A stretch of DNA of 64,000 nt from Bremerella sp. P1 (GCF_028748185.1 NZ_CP118164.1:930001-994000); one strand, 5' to 3'. Shown: positions 52,672-63,380, counted from the first letter of the stretch. The notes: generated by a model not told the origin, from the letters alone. Made by a program: numbers and translations.

Positions 52672-53994
52672 TCAGATATTGAACTGACGCAGCACCAAAT
52701 CGCAGACGTCGGTATCGGCCATTGGGGTCTCGGGATAGACGCCCTTTTGGTTGGAAAGCAGGACGCCTCGTTGGGCTTCTGTTTTGGCCGGAGCACCGTG
52801 CGAACCCTTGACCAGAGTCGCGTCCAACGGGATCGATTTGGTGGCCATGTCGACATGCAGTTCGACCGGGTCGTAGCCGGGCTTGCGGTGGATATCGACC
52901 GTGCGAGCAAACTTGGGGGCGTTGGCATCGTCCAGCCAGTAGTAGTAGGCCTGCCAACTGTTGGCGGTCGAAACGAGGATGACGTCGCCACTTCGCTCGT
53001 GATTGAGGAAGTACTTTTCGCGATCATCGCCGGCGAGGACTTCTGCAATTCCTTCCTGCCCCTCGAACAGCTTGACGACCTTGTCGATCGTTGCCTGATC
53101 GCGATCTTTCACGTAGATATGCGAGAGTTGGTGATCGGCCACGGCAAACGCGTTGCTGCCGCGGTAGTCGATCGTCTCCCCTTCCTCGCCGCTGTTGACC
53201 TTCAACAGGTCTGCTTCTCGCAGTACGCGGTTGGGGTAGGTGACATGATCGACGGGCACAATCGTGTATTCGCTGGCCACCAAAATCAGCACATCGTCGC
53301 CGTAGGCTTCTTTCAAACCGGCAAACATCTCGCCCAGGACGACGTCGAGCTCTGCCACGGCCTTCATCGCCGGTTCGCTATCGGGACCAAGCTTTTGGGC
53401 CTGATAATCGAGGTGCGGCAGATAGATGTAGAAGAAGTTTGGCTTGTGCTTCTTAGCGGTCAGCACGGCCGTGTCGGAAATCCACTTGGTCGAAGGAATC
53501 GAAGCAAGCGGGCCCCAGAAGAACTTCAGCGGGAAGTGACCATACTGTTCGAGCAAATCACCGTAGTACTCGGTTGGCCGCGTGTAGCACCACAGCGATT
53601 CGCTGCCGTCGGGGTTATGCACAGGGGCCGGCATGCAGACGTAATCGGCATTACAGCGTTTGCTGAGCATGGGGAACCACACGGCCGACGTGAGCGATGG
53701 ATTGTGCTTTTTCAGCGTGTCCCAGATCTGAGGTTGTTCGATTGCTTCGTTGCCCATGGTCCACAGTTCGACCTCCCCCTTTTCGCGGTCGTACCAGCCG
53801 TTGGCCACAACTCCGTGATCGACCGGCAGCATGCCAGTCATGATGTTCGTTTCGACGCACAACGTCACCGCGGGAAAGCTCGGCACGAGCGTGGCTTTGT
53901 CCCCTGCTTCGGTTAGCGCCGTGAGATTCGGCATGTGGGCAACGTCTGAGGCTCGCAATCCGGGGATGGAAAGAAGAACAACGTTGTCGGCCAT
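52672..53994 (-). CDS. Alkaline-phosphatase-superfamily phosphodiesterase (EboF-like)
   Basis: 440 residues, no signal peptide. The type I phosphodiesterase/nucleotide pyrophosphatase fold is shown by the N-terminal MADNVVLLSIPGLRASD-type metal site, the nucleophile Thr in SFPAVTLCVETNIMTGMLP, and later metal ligands LPHLDYQAQ and SEY/DHQLSH (NAFAVADHQLSHIYV) plus the C-terminal GSHGAP. Likely cuts phosphate esters or nucleotides in the cytoplasm. With the TIM-barrel and UbiA genes behind it, it resembles eboF of the ebo cluster. Confidence 0.88.
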   Translation of the reverse strand: MADNVVLLSIPGLRASDVAHMPNLTALTEAGDKATLVPSFPAVTLCVETNIMTGMLPVDHGVVANGWYDREKGEVELWTMGNEAIEQPQIWDTLKKHNPSLTSAVWFPMLSKRCNADYVCMPAPVHNPDGSESLWCYTRPTEYYGDLLEQYGHFPLKFFWGPLASIPSTKWISDTAVLTAKKHKPNFFYIYLPHLDYQAQKLGPDSEPAMKAVAELDVVLGEMFAGLKEAYGDDVLILVASEYTIVPVDHVTYPNRVLREADLLKVNSGEEGETIDYRGSNAFAVADHQLSHIYVKDRDQATIDKVVKLFEGQEGIAEVLAGDDREKYFLNHERSGDVILVSTANSWQAYYYWLDDANAPKFARTVDIHRKPGYDPVELHVDMATKSIPLDATLVKGSHGAPAKTEAQRGVLLSNQKGVYPETPMADTDVCDLVLRQFNI

Positions 53995-54091
53995 GGGGGT
54001 GCTCGCTCAGTAAGGGGCAGGGTCGGGAGTCAATTCGCAATCAAGTCACTCTAACCCGAGATCCAGTGCGAGAAAACCAGGGCAACTCTCA

Positions 54092-54279
54092 TGTCCCCTC
54101 GCCCCTGAGGGGAGAGGGTTAGGGTGAGGGGTTCTTCACGGGCGATAGAAGTGCATCGAGGATGACTCACTGCAAGTCAGGATGCGAGTGAGAGAAACAC
54201 GTTAGAGCGACGACGCGTGACCCTGCTTCGCCCCCTCACCCTAGCCCTCTCCCCCGGGGACGGGGGCGAGGGGACAGGA
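54092..54279 (+). repeat. Facing pair of REP-like palindromes
   Basis: Left unit 54092-54131 (TGTCCCCTCGCCCC to GGTGAGGGG) and right unit 54231-54279 (CCCCCTCACCCTAGCCCTCT to GGGGACAGG) face each other across about 100 bases in the 310-base gap between the phosphodiesterase and isomerase genes, which holds nothing else. Confidence 0.85.
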
Positions 54280-54304
54280 TGCGCTGGGGCACTTTCTAAT
54301 TCGC

Positions 54305-55138
54305 TTAGATCAGCGGCTTCAAGAATTCGTACGACAGCTTGGCCAGGTTGGGGCCGTCGTGGCTGTGCCGGCTCAGTTCGACGTTCACACAGCCCTGGTA
54401 GTCGATTTCTTTGAGAGCCTTAAAAATCGGCGGGAAGTCGATCTCGCCTTCACCGAACGGCAGGTGTTCGTGGACGCCGGCGTTCATGTCTTCCAGGTGA
54501 ATATTAACGATACGGTCGGCATAGCGGCGAATGTAATCGGCGATGGGTGTTTCGCCTTGGCAGTGTAAATGGCCGATGTCGAGCGTGAGCTGAAAGTTCG
54601 GAGCATCGATCCGCTGCTGAAGTTCGTCGAACTTCTCCATCGTATCGATCAACATGCCAGGCTCCGGCTCGAAGCCGATCGTGACGTCACGCTCGGCGGC
54701 ATAGTCGAGCACAGGTTCGAGCGACGCGACCAATCGATCCATGGCTACGTCATACGAGACGTCGTCCAGTAGACGGCCTGACCAGACCGAAACGCAATCG
54801 CTCTTGAGCGTTTGGGCCGTATCGATGCAGTGCCGCATGAACTCGTAACGCAGGTCGCGTCCTTTCGCTTCCGGGCTGATAAAGGTCGGCTCGTGCTTGC
54901 GGCGCGGATCCAACAGAAAGCGAGCCCCGGTCTCGACGACCGAGCGCATCTTGGCTTCTTCGAGTGTCTTGGCCAGAAGATCGACCTGACGCGTGGCAAG
55001 ATAGGTGTTACCGAACGGGGTAAGGGTCAAATGGTCGATCGTCAGGGCAATCGCACGGTAGCCGATCTCTGCCAGGATTTCCACGGCATCGAACGGGTCG
55101 TGATGCGCGAGTCCATTCGTGTTGTAACCTAGGATCAT
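54305..55138 (-). CDS. Sugar-phosphate isomerase/epimerase-like TIM-barrel protein
   Basis: 277 residues of the xylose-isomerase-like AP2EC fold. It opens with MILGYNTNGLAHHDPFDAVE, then shows metal-site features ETGARFLLDP, SGRLLDDVS, the Glu in IGFEPEPGM, the Asp-x-Gly-His motif LTLDIGHLHCQG, and HLEDMNAGVHEHLPFGEGEI with the last His and Glu ligands. The substrate is unknown. It lies between the UbiA gene and the phosphodiesterase gene on the same strand, in the way eboE does, although it is shorter than typical EboE. Confidence 0.9.
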   Translation of the reverse strand: MILGYNTNGLAHHDPFDAVEILAEIGYRAIALTIDHLTLTPFGNTYLATRQVDLLAKTLEEAKMRSVVETGARFLLDPRRKHEPTFISPEAKGRDLRYEFMRHCIDTAQTLKSDCVSVWSGRLLDDVSYDVAMDRLVASLEPVLDYAAERDVTIGFEPEPGMLIDTMEKFDELQQRIDAPNFQLTLDIGHLHCQGETPIADYIRRYADRIVNIHLEDMNAGVHEHLPFGEGEIDFPPIFKALKEIDYQGCVNVELSRHSHDGPNLAKLSYEFLKPLI

Positions 55139-55245
55139 TCCTGACTAACCCTTCGACCTTACGATGTCGCTGCCTGGTTTGCTATTCCGCGCGGTGCAAG
55201 GTTGGCCAACCTTGTTCGCTGTGCCCCACGACGATGTCGATCTCA

Positions 55246-56256
55246 TTATGTTGAATACATCCAACGACGAAGCCCCAGCATGGGAAACAACAGGGCAACA
55301 ATCACGACCGACCAAATCGTTCCGCATACCGCTAGGGTAATCGCTGCGTCATAAAAAATCAGCGATAAGATCGCTTGTTTAATCGTTAATTGCACGTTTC
55401 GCGGCTCGGGGTAACAAACGGCGAGAACCATTCTGCGCCCCAAGGCCAAACTCAATAATACCAAAATCCCCCACAGCCCGAATGATTTCGATGGGTCGAT
55501 ATCAACGATCGACGGCTGAAACCAGGGCAAAATGCCCAGCATGGCGATGCCTGCGAGCATCAAAAACGCCCCCAGGCCCAGCATGGCTCGGCTGCTGACG
55601 ACCGCTTCGGTTCTCGCAAACCAGGTTACGCCGACAATGTATACGCCAATGCCGCCAGCAAAGATCAGTTGGCCCGCGTCATAACCCAAGATCTGCCAGC
55701 TGTCGCTGAAGGGATTCTCTTTGGCAAGGCTCATCCCCAGCAGAATATTGAAAAAACGACATGCTCCCATCATCCAAGGAGCTAAGGCCGTCCGTTTGAG
55801 CACTGCGTCGTAGGCGACCACGCAAATGGAAAGACAAGCCGCCACGGCACCGCCTCGCCAGGGAATCGCGGCGTAATCGACGTAAGCATAGCCGCCCAGC
55901 AAGGCTACCAGCGTCCCCACGACCAACATCGAAAAACCAGCGAGCATCGCCGTCTGAGCGGAAATCGCCCCGGAAGGAATCGGGCGATCAGGCCGCTCCT
56001 GGGCGTCGACGTCGCGGTCGTAGTAGTCGTTCAGGATCATCCCGGCCGAGTAGATCAAGCTTGAAGCCAATACCAGGCAGACGAAGATGACCGGAGCGTT
56101 CAGATTGGTGACGCCACCATTGGCAAAGGCCGAGACGATGAAGAAGCCAGCAAAGATATCAGCCCACGCCGTAAACAGGTTCGGCAGCCGGCACAACTTG
56201 CCAAACGCAAGCCAGGCTGGGTCAACCGGCGTCTCTGGTGTCGTCGAATCGTCCAA
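55246..56256 (-). CDS. UbiA-family prenyltransferase (EboC-like)
   Basis: 336 residues with eight or nine transmembrane helices. The first Asp-rich motif is NDYYDRDVDAQERPDRPI, which binds the diphosphate of a prenyl donor with Mg. The second is less clear (the region after AYDAVLKRTALAPWMMGACR), with the conserved FFNILLG. Start is TTG 56256; no in-frame ATG exists before the first helix. It heads the three-gene unit with the TIM barrel and phosphodiesterase. Relatives modify quinones, chlorophyll or, in ebo clusters, an unknown acceptor. Confidence 0.88.
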   Translation of the reverse strand: MDDSTTPETPVDPAWLAFGKLCRLPNLFTAWADIFAGFFIVSAFANGGVTNLNAPVIFVCLVLASSLIYSAGMILNDYYDRDVDAQERPDRPIPSGAISAQTAMLAGFSMLVVGTLVALLGGYAYVDYAAIPWRGGAVAACLSICVVAYDAVLKRTALAPWMMGACRFFNILLGMSLAKENPFSDSWQILGYDAGQLIFAGGIGVYIVGVTWFARTEAVVSSRAMLGLGAFLMLAGIAMLGILPWFQPSIVDIDPSKSFGLWGILVLLSLALGRRMVLAVCYPEPRNVQLTIKQAILSLIFYDAAITLAVCGTIWSVVIVALLFPMLGLRRWMYST

Positions 56257-56345
56257 GGGGCGTCTCGTGATAGCTTTTAATGCGCGATGGGATTAGGTCT
56301 GTGATTTTACGTTTTTGCGTAAGAAGCGTCGAGGAGACCCAATCA

Positions 56346-56380
56346 ACTCTTACTGAAAACTGAAAACCGTAAACTTCCAC
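56346..56380 (+). repeat. Partial copy of the 'gttttcagtgttc' repeat
   Basis: Only the right arm type sequence is left (TTACTGAAAACTGAAAACCG then AAACTTCCA). It lies between the clpX terminator and the UbiA gene. Confidence 0.5.
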
Positions 56381-56395
56381 TTGGAAAAGAAAAAA

Positions 56396-56423
56396 CCCCC
56401 GCGTCGGGCGATTGACGCGGGGG
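56396..56423 (-). terminator. Intrinsic terminator of clpX
   Basis: Ten-base-pair GC stem (56396-56405 with 56414-56423), eight-base loop, and a T-run (TTTTTTCTTTT) on the minus strand, 38 bases past the clpX stop. Confidence 0.9.
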
Positions 56424-56460
56424 TGCTTAGAAAAGGAGGGGCTTAGCAGGAGACAATCAC

Positions 56461-57750
<1,290 letters not shown>

Positions 57751-58119
57751 GAATTAACTCCTTTCGGCTTCGCTTGGAACAGCAACTGGCAGCGGTGTCG
57801 GGACCTTGAGGTGATTCTCTTGATGCTAATGCCGGCCAGGGCTGTTGTTATTTCCACGTGCTGCTCGACTGGCCATGGCTTATCGAAGCCGTTTGGCCTG
57901 GGGGCATCCTTGTCCGCAAAGAGTTCGAGCCGTATTCTTCAGCCGCAGTCGTCGCTCTTAAGTAAGAAAAACGTCCTACGCTGATACCGCTTCGCAAGGG
58001 CGAAGAGAGAATCACTAAAGTGATCCTCATTGGTTGGCCTCCCAGGCACCACACCTCGCAATACGAAACGATGTTTTGGTTTGTGCGATTGTTGTTCGCA
58101 AAAACCAGACAAATAATCC
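57751..58119. other. 369-base upstream region of clpX
   Basis: No convincing gene. An imperfect 11-base stem (58078-58088 with 58096-58106, one mismatch) lies just after the SHOCT-gene stop but has no T-run. The clpX promoter should lie here; no -35/-10 pair stood out. Confidence 0.45.
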
Positions 58120-58413
58120 CTAATCGGTCTTGCTTGCATCTTCGGTAAAAACGACTTCCGCTTCTTCCGAAACTGTTGCAGGCTCTTGGATTCGGGCTGA
58201 CATGTCCGTTTTTATCTTTCGGAATTCCTCGTCCGATAGCTCACCCCGTGAATGCATTTCGCGGAACTTTGATAGCATCGTGTTGGGGTGGTGTTGGTCC
58301 TCGTCCGAGTATTCGCGCCATTTTCTCAGAAGGTGAAACGTTAGTGCCAGTCCTAGGATGCATACGGCTAATAGGAATACTGCGAATGCTAACTGCAGGT
58401 ATTGATTTTCCAT
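58120..58413 (-). CDS. Small membrane protein with SHOCT domain
   Basis: 97 residues: one transmembrane helix (about 7-27: LAFAVFLLAVCILGLALTFH), a charged linker, then a SHOCT-type short helical hairpin (MLSKFREMHSRGELSDEEFR, about 46-68) and an acidic tail. SHOCT motifs are usually found at the ends of bacterial proteins and probably mediate oligomerisation. Upstream of clpX on the same strand; no functional tie is shown. Confidence 0.82.
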   Translation of the reverse strand: MENQYLQLAFAVFLLAVCILGLALTFHLLRKWREYSDEDQHHPNTMLSKFREMHSRGELSDEEFRKIKTDMSARIQEPATVSEEAEVVFTEDASKTD

Positions 58414-58638
58414 CGCGAACCAGGAAGTACTAACTCGTCATTACCTACCCATGCCGCAAGCGTACCGATAGCGCGGGCAGGCCTTCAAATCCTTATTATT
58501 TCCATAAACGGCAACCTCGTCCAATCATTCGCCCGGATTGCCCATGCCCAATCGGCAAATTGACAAGGCCAGCCGCGGGCAGATAGGCTAACCCTACTCG
58601 TATCTTCTTGCTTGAAGACCATTTAGGGCGACCAGATC

Positions 58639-59286
58639 ATGCCACGTGAAGCAACCGTTCAAAAAATCTCGTCCACGGGAATTGTCGCCGTTATCCGCGC
58701 GGACAATGGGGAAATCTTGGCGGATGTGACTCAGGCCCTGATCGACGGTGGGGTCACTGCTATCGAAGTGACCTTTACCGTACCCAAGGCCCACAAGGTA
58801 TTAGAGTACGTCGCCGATCGATTCGGGGACCAAATCGAGCTCGGAGCGGGCACCGTCCTCGATGCCGAGACGGCTCGCATCGCGATCCTGGCCGGGGCTG
58901 AGTTTATCGTCTCGCCCATTGTCGACCTGCCGACCATCGAGATCAGCCACCGGTACGACAAAGCGATGATGGCCGGAGCACTTACCCCCACCGAAGTGGT
59001 CCGAGCCTGGCAAGCCGGATCGGACGTGGTGAAGATCTTCCCGTCCGACCTGACCGGACCCAGCTATCTGAAATCTTTGAAAGGTCCCCTGCCCCAGGTT
59101 CGCATGATGCCAACAGGCGGGGTCAATCTGGATACGGCCGAGGCGTTCCTGAAAGCAGGTGCGTGTGCTTTGGGAGTCGGCGGCTCGCTCGTTGAGAAGT
59201 CGGCAATCGAAAGTGGCAACATGGATCGCATTCGCGATCTGGCCAAGCAGTATGTCGAGATCGTCCAGCGATTCCGGGCCCAATAG
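58639..59286 (+). CDS. eda: KDPG/KHG aldolase (2-dehydro-3-deoxyphosphogluconate aldolase)
   Basis: 215 residues, class I aldolase TIM barrel. It splits 2-keto-3-deoxy-6-phosphogluconate to pyruvate and glyceraldehyde 3-phosphate in the Entner-Doudoroff and uronate pathways. The catalytic Glu is in AIEVTFTVPKAH, GAGTVLDAETARIAI follows, the Schiff-base lysine is in DVVKIFPSDLTGPSYL, and the phosphate loop is MPTGGVNLDTAEAFL with GVGGSLV. A possible TTGACA -35 element lies at 58560-58565. The related Entner-Doudoroff dehydratase gene is not in the window. Confidence 0.94.
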   Translation: MPREATVQKISSTGIVAVIRADNGEILADVTQALIDGGVTAIEVTFTVPKAHKVLEYVADRFGDQIELGAGTVLDAETARIAILAGAEFIVSPIVDLPTIEISHRYDKAMMAGALTPTEVVRAWQAGSDVVKIFPSDLTGPSYLKSLKGPLPQVRMMPTGGVNLDTAEAFLKAGACALGVGGSLVEKSAIESGNMDRIRDLAKQYVEIVQRFRAQ

Positions 59287-59364
59287 TTGTTCCCTGCGTA
59301 GGGGCCCGATACGATGAGTTGAAACCAATCGTCGTTGGCTCATCTTCCCCAGTCCGCAGCGCAC

Positions 59365-60321
59365 ATGCCCATCTCCTTTGATTGTCCTCATTGCGGGACC
59401 CACATGAAGGTCCTCGACCGCTATGCCGGCCAAACCGGACCATGTGCCGTATGCGCAAAGACAATCACCATTCCAGGAGACCCCAACGCGGCGGCCGAGC
59501 CTGGGCAATCGAAGGTAACCACCACCAGTTCGTCAGAAGACAACAGCGGCGTGGCCTTGGGAACGCTGATCGGAATTCTGGGCGGATCGGTTGCCTTCTT
59601 CTCGGTGATCTTTCTGACCCTGGTTTTGATCTTCCGGGTCGCAGTTCCGGCAGCCACTCAGATGCGAACCAACGCTTTAAATCGGGCTTCGCTGGACAAG
59701 ATCGAGCGAATCACCCAGGCGCTCAACGCGTACCATGACATTCACGGATCGTATCCGCCGGCCTATTTCACCGATGACAAGGGAGCACCGACGCACTCGT
59801 GGCGGGTGATGATCCTACCGCAGTTGAATCGCAATGATCTGTACAAGCAATACAACTTTGACGAGCCCTGGAACTCGCCGACCAACATCAACGTGACCAC
59901 GCGGATGCCGGACGTTTTTCGCAACGAACTCGACAACTCGTCGAATTCCACTTCGACCAACTTCGCGGCCGTGGTGGGTAAGCGGACGATGTTTCCGCAC
60001 GAGAAGTCGACAACCCGGTCGCAGGCCATCGACGACCCGAATACGGTGCTGATGGTCGTCGAAGTGCATGGTCTCGGTTTCGACTGGACCGACCCGACTC
60101 AGAACTACAATCTCGACAGCCCGCAGGGCACGATGATTATCGACAACAACCGGCAATCGACGACGGCAAGCAAGTCGACGTTGACCGGTAACCTGGGTGT
60201 GATGAGTGGCGATACGTACCACGCCAACGAAAACACCTCGGTCACGCTTCTACAAGGGATGGCCACGCGCAGTGGCAGCGAAGATATCGGCTACGAAATG
60301 GACCTGCTCGACCAGCCGTGA
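59365..60321 (+). CDS. DUF1559-like protein with N-terminal zinc ribbon
   Basis: 318 residues from ATG 59365; TTG or ATG at 59335 would add ten residues before the ribbon. A zinc ribbon (C7, C10, C27, C30) is followed by an acidic linker, one transmembrane helix (about 62-92: GTLIGILGGSVAFFSVIFLT), and an exported DUF1559-type core: [39 protein letters not shown], and a DDPNTVLMVVEVHG block in place of DGTSNT. The zinc ribbon matches that of the 2103-4217 protein. Function unknown. Confidence 0.85.
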   Translation: MPISFDCPHCGTHMKVLDRYAGQTGPCAVCAKTITIPGDPNAAAEPGQSKVTTTSSSEDNSGVALGTLIGILGGSVAFFSVIFLTLVLIFRVAVPAATQMRTNALNRASLDKIERITQALNAYHDIHGSYPPAYFTDDKGAPTHSWRVMILPQLNRNDLYKQYNFDEPWNSPTNINVTTRMPDVFRNELDNSSNSTSTNFAAVVGKRTMFPHEKSTTRSQAIDDPNTVLMVVEVHGLGFDWTDPTQNYNLDSPQGTMIIDNNRQSTTASKSTLTGNLGVMSGDTYHANENTSVTLLQGMATRSGSEDIGYEMDLLDQP

Positions 60322-60473
60322 GCGTTACGTATTAAGCGACTGGTACGAGCCGTACGACCGGCACAGCTTGCCAGCCTTCACTGACGCGTATCATGAGAGC
60401 GACCCTATCAAGCGGACGACTCAACGACCGATAGACTGTGTTGTCGTGTCCTCTATCGTTTAAAGGGTCGTTC

Positions 60474-62228
60474 ATGTTTGCCAAATCAGGCTTGCTCGCT
60501 GCCACGGCTGGCGTACTAGCATCGATGCTGGCATTAGGTCCGCAGGTGCTATCAGCGCAGGCCCATCGGCCCGCTGGCGCTACTGCTTCCGATGGCGGCC
60601 CCGTGCTGACCCGACAGATGGAGTTTGGCATTCCTTACCAGGTCGATGCCCCTGGCTCGACGCCTGAAGTCCAGCTGATGGTCTCGAACGACCGCGGCGT
60701 GAACTGGATTGGCTATCACCGCCAATCGGCCCAGCAAGACCGCTTCGTCTTTCAGGCCCAGTCCGATGGCGAGTATTGGTTCGCGATCCGAACCTTCGAT
60801 GCCAGCGGCCGACCGACCGAAAACAACGGTTACTTCAAGCCTGAGTTAAAAGTCGCCATCGACTCTCAGACACCGGAAGTCTCGATCAAAGCGCAAGCAC
60901 TCGAAAGTGGCGAAGTCATCGTCCAGTGGACGATTCAAGATCCGGCCATCGACTCGGAACATATTCAGCTAAGCTATCAGTCGTCGCCTCAGTCGCCGTT
61001 TCAAACCGTGCAGGTCGATGCCTCGAAAGCATATCAAGCCGATGGCATCATTGCCGGCGAAACGCGATTCTTTCCGATCGCCACCGACCGCGTCATGCAG
61101 ATCCGCTTGGATGCGTATGACAAAGCGGGCAACGTAGGTTTTGCTCAGCAGTCCGTTTCGGTACCGCTGGTCGCCCAAAAGCCCAACTGGAATGGTGTTC
61201 CGCGGCCAGCCCCCGGCAAGGCCGGTCCTGCCCAGGATTCGCTGGCCGGCGGTAACATCCCGGTCGATCCGTTCCAACAGCGCCGCATCGAGATGCCAGA
61301 GCCACCCAAGCAAGCCGTGCCGTGGCCGACGGACAACGTCCTGCCGCGACCAGAAGCCCAAGCCAATAACAATCCCATGCAGCCAGGTATTGGTACTCAA
61401 CCACCGCAGCCATTGGCCGGAATGGGTGCTCCACCACTGCCACAAAACGTGGACCAGCGCTTCAAGCCGGCCAGCATGAAGATGGAACCACCGGTCGCTT
61501 CTTCCAGTCAGCCAGAACGCCCCACCGTCCGAGCGAACTCGACGGTCGGCCTTCCGCCCGGTGTTTCGCCCCAAGCGATCAACCACAAAGGCTTCGCCCT
61601 GAATTACGGAGTCGACACGGTCGGCCCTTCCGGCATCGGCCAGATTGAACTGTGGGTTACCCGCGACGGTGGCGAAACCTGGGAACCAGGCGGTACCGAT
61701 CCCGATCGTCAAAGCCCATTCGATGTCGAGGTACAGGCCGAAGGGACGTACGGCTTCCGCATCGTGGTCGAAGGGGGCAACGGCCTGACCGGACGCCGAC
61801 CACAACCGGGCGACCTGGCCGATATTTGGGTGAACGTCGACCTGACGAAGCCGATCGCCACGATCACGAACGTGGTTTACGGTGAAGGCCCGCACGTGGG
61901 TCACCTGGACATCAGTTGGAGTGCCACCGACGCCGACCTGGCCGATCGACCTGTCTCGCTGTACTACGCTTCGTCGGCCGATGGCCCCTGGAAGCCGATC
62001 GCGGAAGAGATTGCCAACTCGGGGCAGTACATCTGGAAGATCACCCCGGACGTGCCGGCCGATATCTTCCTGAAAGCGATCGCCCGAGACCGCTCTGGCA
62101 ATGTAGGCGAGTTCGTTCTGAAGCGGGCCATCGCCAACGACGGACTCGTTCCCCGAGCTCAAATTCGCTCACTACAGCCGATTTCCGGCCAGAATGATCA
62201 AGCGGCCATGCCGTTCACGATTCGCTAA
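60474..62228 (+). CDS. Large secreted protein with beta-sandwich (Ig/FN3-like) repeats
   Basis: 585 residues from ATG 60474, with a signal peptide (MFAKSGLLAATAGVLASMLA, cleaved near VLSAQA). Beta-rich repeats recur: MVSNDRGVNWIGYHR early and VTRDGGETWEPGGTDP later, with the DxGxxW pattern of sialidase-like/Ycf48 blades or Ig-like domains, and twice a KPTATI/DSQTPEVSIKAQ type start followed by KAGNVGFAQQS / RSGNVGEFVLK ends. A Pro/Gln-rich linker separates the halves (about 245-365). Probably extracellular and adhesive; no enzyme motif. Followed 47 bases later by holA. Confidence 0.85.
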   Translation: MFAKSGLLAATAGVLASMLALGPQVLSAQAHRPAGATASDGGPVLTRQMEFGIPYQVDAPGSTPEVQLMVSNDRGVNWIGYHRQSAQQDRFVFQAQSDGEYWFAIRTFDASGRPTENNGYFKPELKVAIDSQTPEVSIKAQALESGEVIVQWTIQDPAIDSEHIQLSYQSSPQSPFQTVQVDASKAYQADGIIAGETRFFPIATDRVMQIRLDAYDKAGNVGFAQQSVSVPLVAQKPNWNGVPRPAPGKAGPAQDSLAGGNIPVDPFQQRRIEMPEPPKQAVPWPTDNVLPRPEAQANNNPMQPGIGTQPPQPLAGMGAPPLPQNVDQRFKPASMKMEPPVASSSQPERPTVRANSTVGLPPGVSPQAINHKGFALNYGVDTVGPSGIGQIELWVTRDGGETWEPGGTDPDRQSPFDVEVQAEGTYGFRIVVEGGNGLTGRRPQPGDLADIWVNVDLTKPIATITNVVYGEGPHVGHLDISWSATDADLADRPVSLYYASSADGPWKPIAEEIANSGQYIWKITPDVPADIFLKAIARDRSGNVGEFVLKRAIANDGLVPRAQIRSLQPISGQNDQAAMPFTIR

Positions 62229-62275
62229 TCGATCCGCTGGTAGTCAAATTGCCCTGCACCGGGTAACTTGGTGCC

Positions 62276-63376
62276 ATGGCAAATACGGTTCACGCGTTCG
62301 ACTTTCTCGACTCCGACGCGACGTCCATTCCCTCGGTTTGTGTCGTCTTCGGTCGCGATGCCTTTCTGCGCGGGCTCGCCGCGGAGAAGATCCGCAAAGC
62401 CGTCCTGGGGGACGATCCCGATGTTCCTTACGGCAAGCTGGCCGGAAACATGGTCACGTGGGTCGATGTGGCGGACGAAGTCTCGACGGTAAGCCTGTTC
62501 GGGGCTTCCGGACGACGGCTGGCGATCGTAGATGATGCCGACCCGTTCGTGTCTCGCTATCGAGACGAACTGGAAGGGTTTCTGGAAAAGAAACGCCCCG
62601 GCGGGGTACTCGTTCTGCAGGTCGAGAAGTGGGCGGCTAATACGCGGCTCTACAAGAAGTGCAACGAGGTCGGCCTTCAGGTTCAGTGCAACCCGCCCGA
62701 AAAGAAAGCCGGTAAGAAGACCTCGCTCGACATGGACCTACTGAGCAAGTGGTTTGTTCGCCGCGCGAAAGAGGAACACGACGCCAAGCTCAACGTCGGG
62801 GCCGCACACCTCTTGGTGGAACTTCTGGGAACGGAACTGGGACTGATCGATCAGGAGGTTGCCCGACTGTCTCTCTTCGTTGATCCTCACGAGGCGATCA
62901 ACGAAGACCTGGTCCGCGAACAGGTTCACGGAGGTCAGCTGCAGGAGATCTGGCACCTGGTCGATGCGGCGGTCGAAGGCAAAACAGCTGACGCGTTGAA
63001 TCAGCTCGATCGGCTGTTCCAATCGGGCGACAAGCCGCAGAAGCTGTACGGTCAAATTGCCTGGAGCCTCCGCCGCTTCGCTGCTGCCACACGTATCTAT
63101 CAGCGGGCCCGACGCCGCGGCGATGCGGTCAGTCTGCGGGATGCCCTCAAAGAAGCTGGCTTCCCGAACTGGCCCAAAGCCCTGGAAGAAGCCCAACGCC
63201 GGCTGTTGGCCCTCGGCCAAATCCGCGGGGGACGTCTTTATCGGCAACTGCTGGAACTCGATATGTCGCTCAAAGGAAGCCACTCGCAAGAGGCCCGCGG
63301 CCGGTTGGCTTTGGAGAAGCTGATCGTATCGTTCTCAAAAGCGATGGATCCACCACGAGCTACCGCTCAGCGATAA
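62276..63376 (+). CDS. holA: DNA polymerase III delta subunit (clamp loader)
   Basis: 366 residues. Opens the beta clamp during clamp loading. The AAA+-like N-terminal domain begins VCVVFGRDAFLRGLAAEKIR with LAGNMVTWVDVADEVSTVSL and SGRRLAIVDDADPFVS, then FLEKKRPGGVLVLQVEKWA. The lid and collar follow, with GLIDQEVARLSLFVD, EIWHLVDAAVEGKTADALNQ and the final ALEKLIVSFS. No functional Walker A, as usual for delta. Confidence 0.9.
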   Translation: MANTVHAFDFLDSDATSIPSVCVVFGRDAFLRGLAAEKIRKAVLGDDPDVPYGKLAGNMVTWVDVADEVSTVSLFGASGRRLAIVDDADPFVSRYRDELEGFLEKKRPGGVLVLQVEKWAANTRLYKKCNEVGLQVQCNPPEKKAGKKTSLDMDLLSKWFVRRAKEEHDAKLNVGAAHLLVELLGTELGLIDQEVARLSLFVDPHEAINEDLVREQVHGGQLQEIWHLVDAAVEGKTADALNQLDRLFQSGDKPQKLYGQIAWSLRRFAAATRIYQRARRRGDAVSLRDALKEAGFPNWPKALEEAQRRLLALGQIRGGRLYRQLLELDMSLKGSHSQEARGRLALEKLIVSFSKAMDPPRATAQR

Positions 63377-63380
63377 AATT

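Noticed and set aside
52666-53916. 416-codon plus-strand frame
   Set aside because: Antisense of the phosphodiesterase gene, whose active-site motifs are clear on the minus strand.
60969-62162. 397-codon minus-strand frame
   Set aside because: Antisense of the secreted beta-sandwich protein, which has a signal peptide and repeats.
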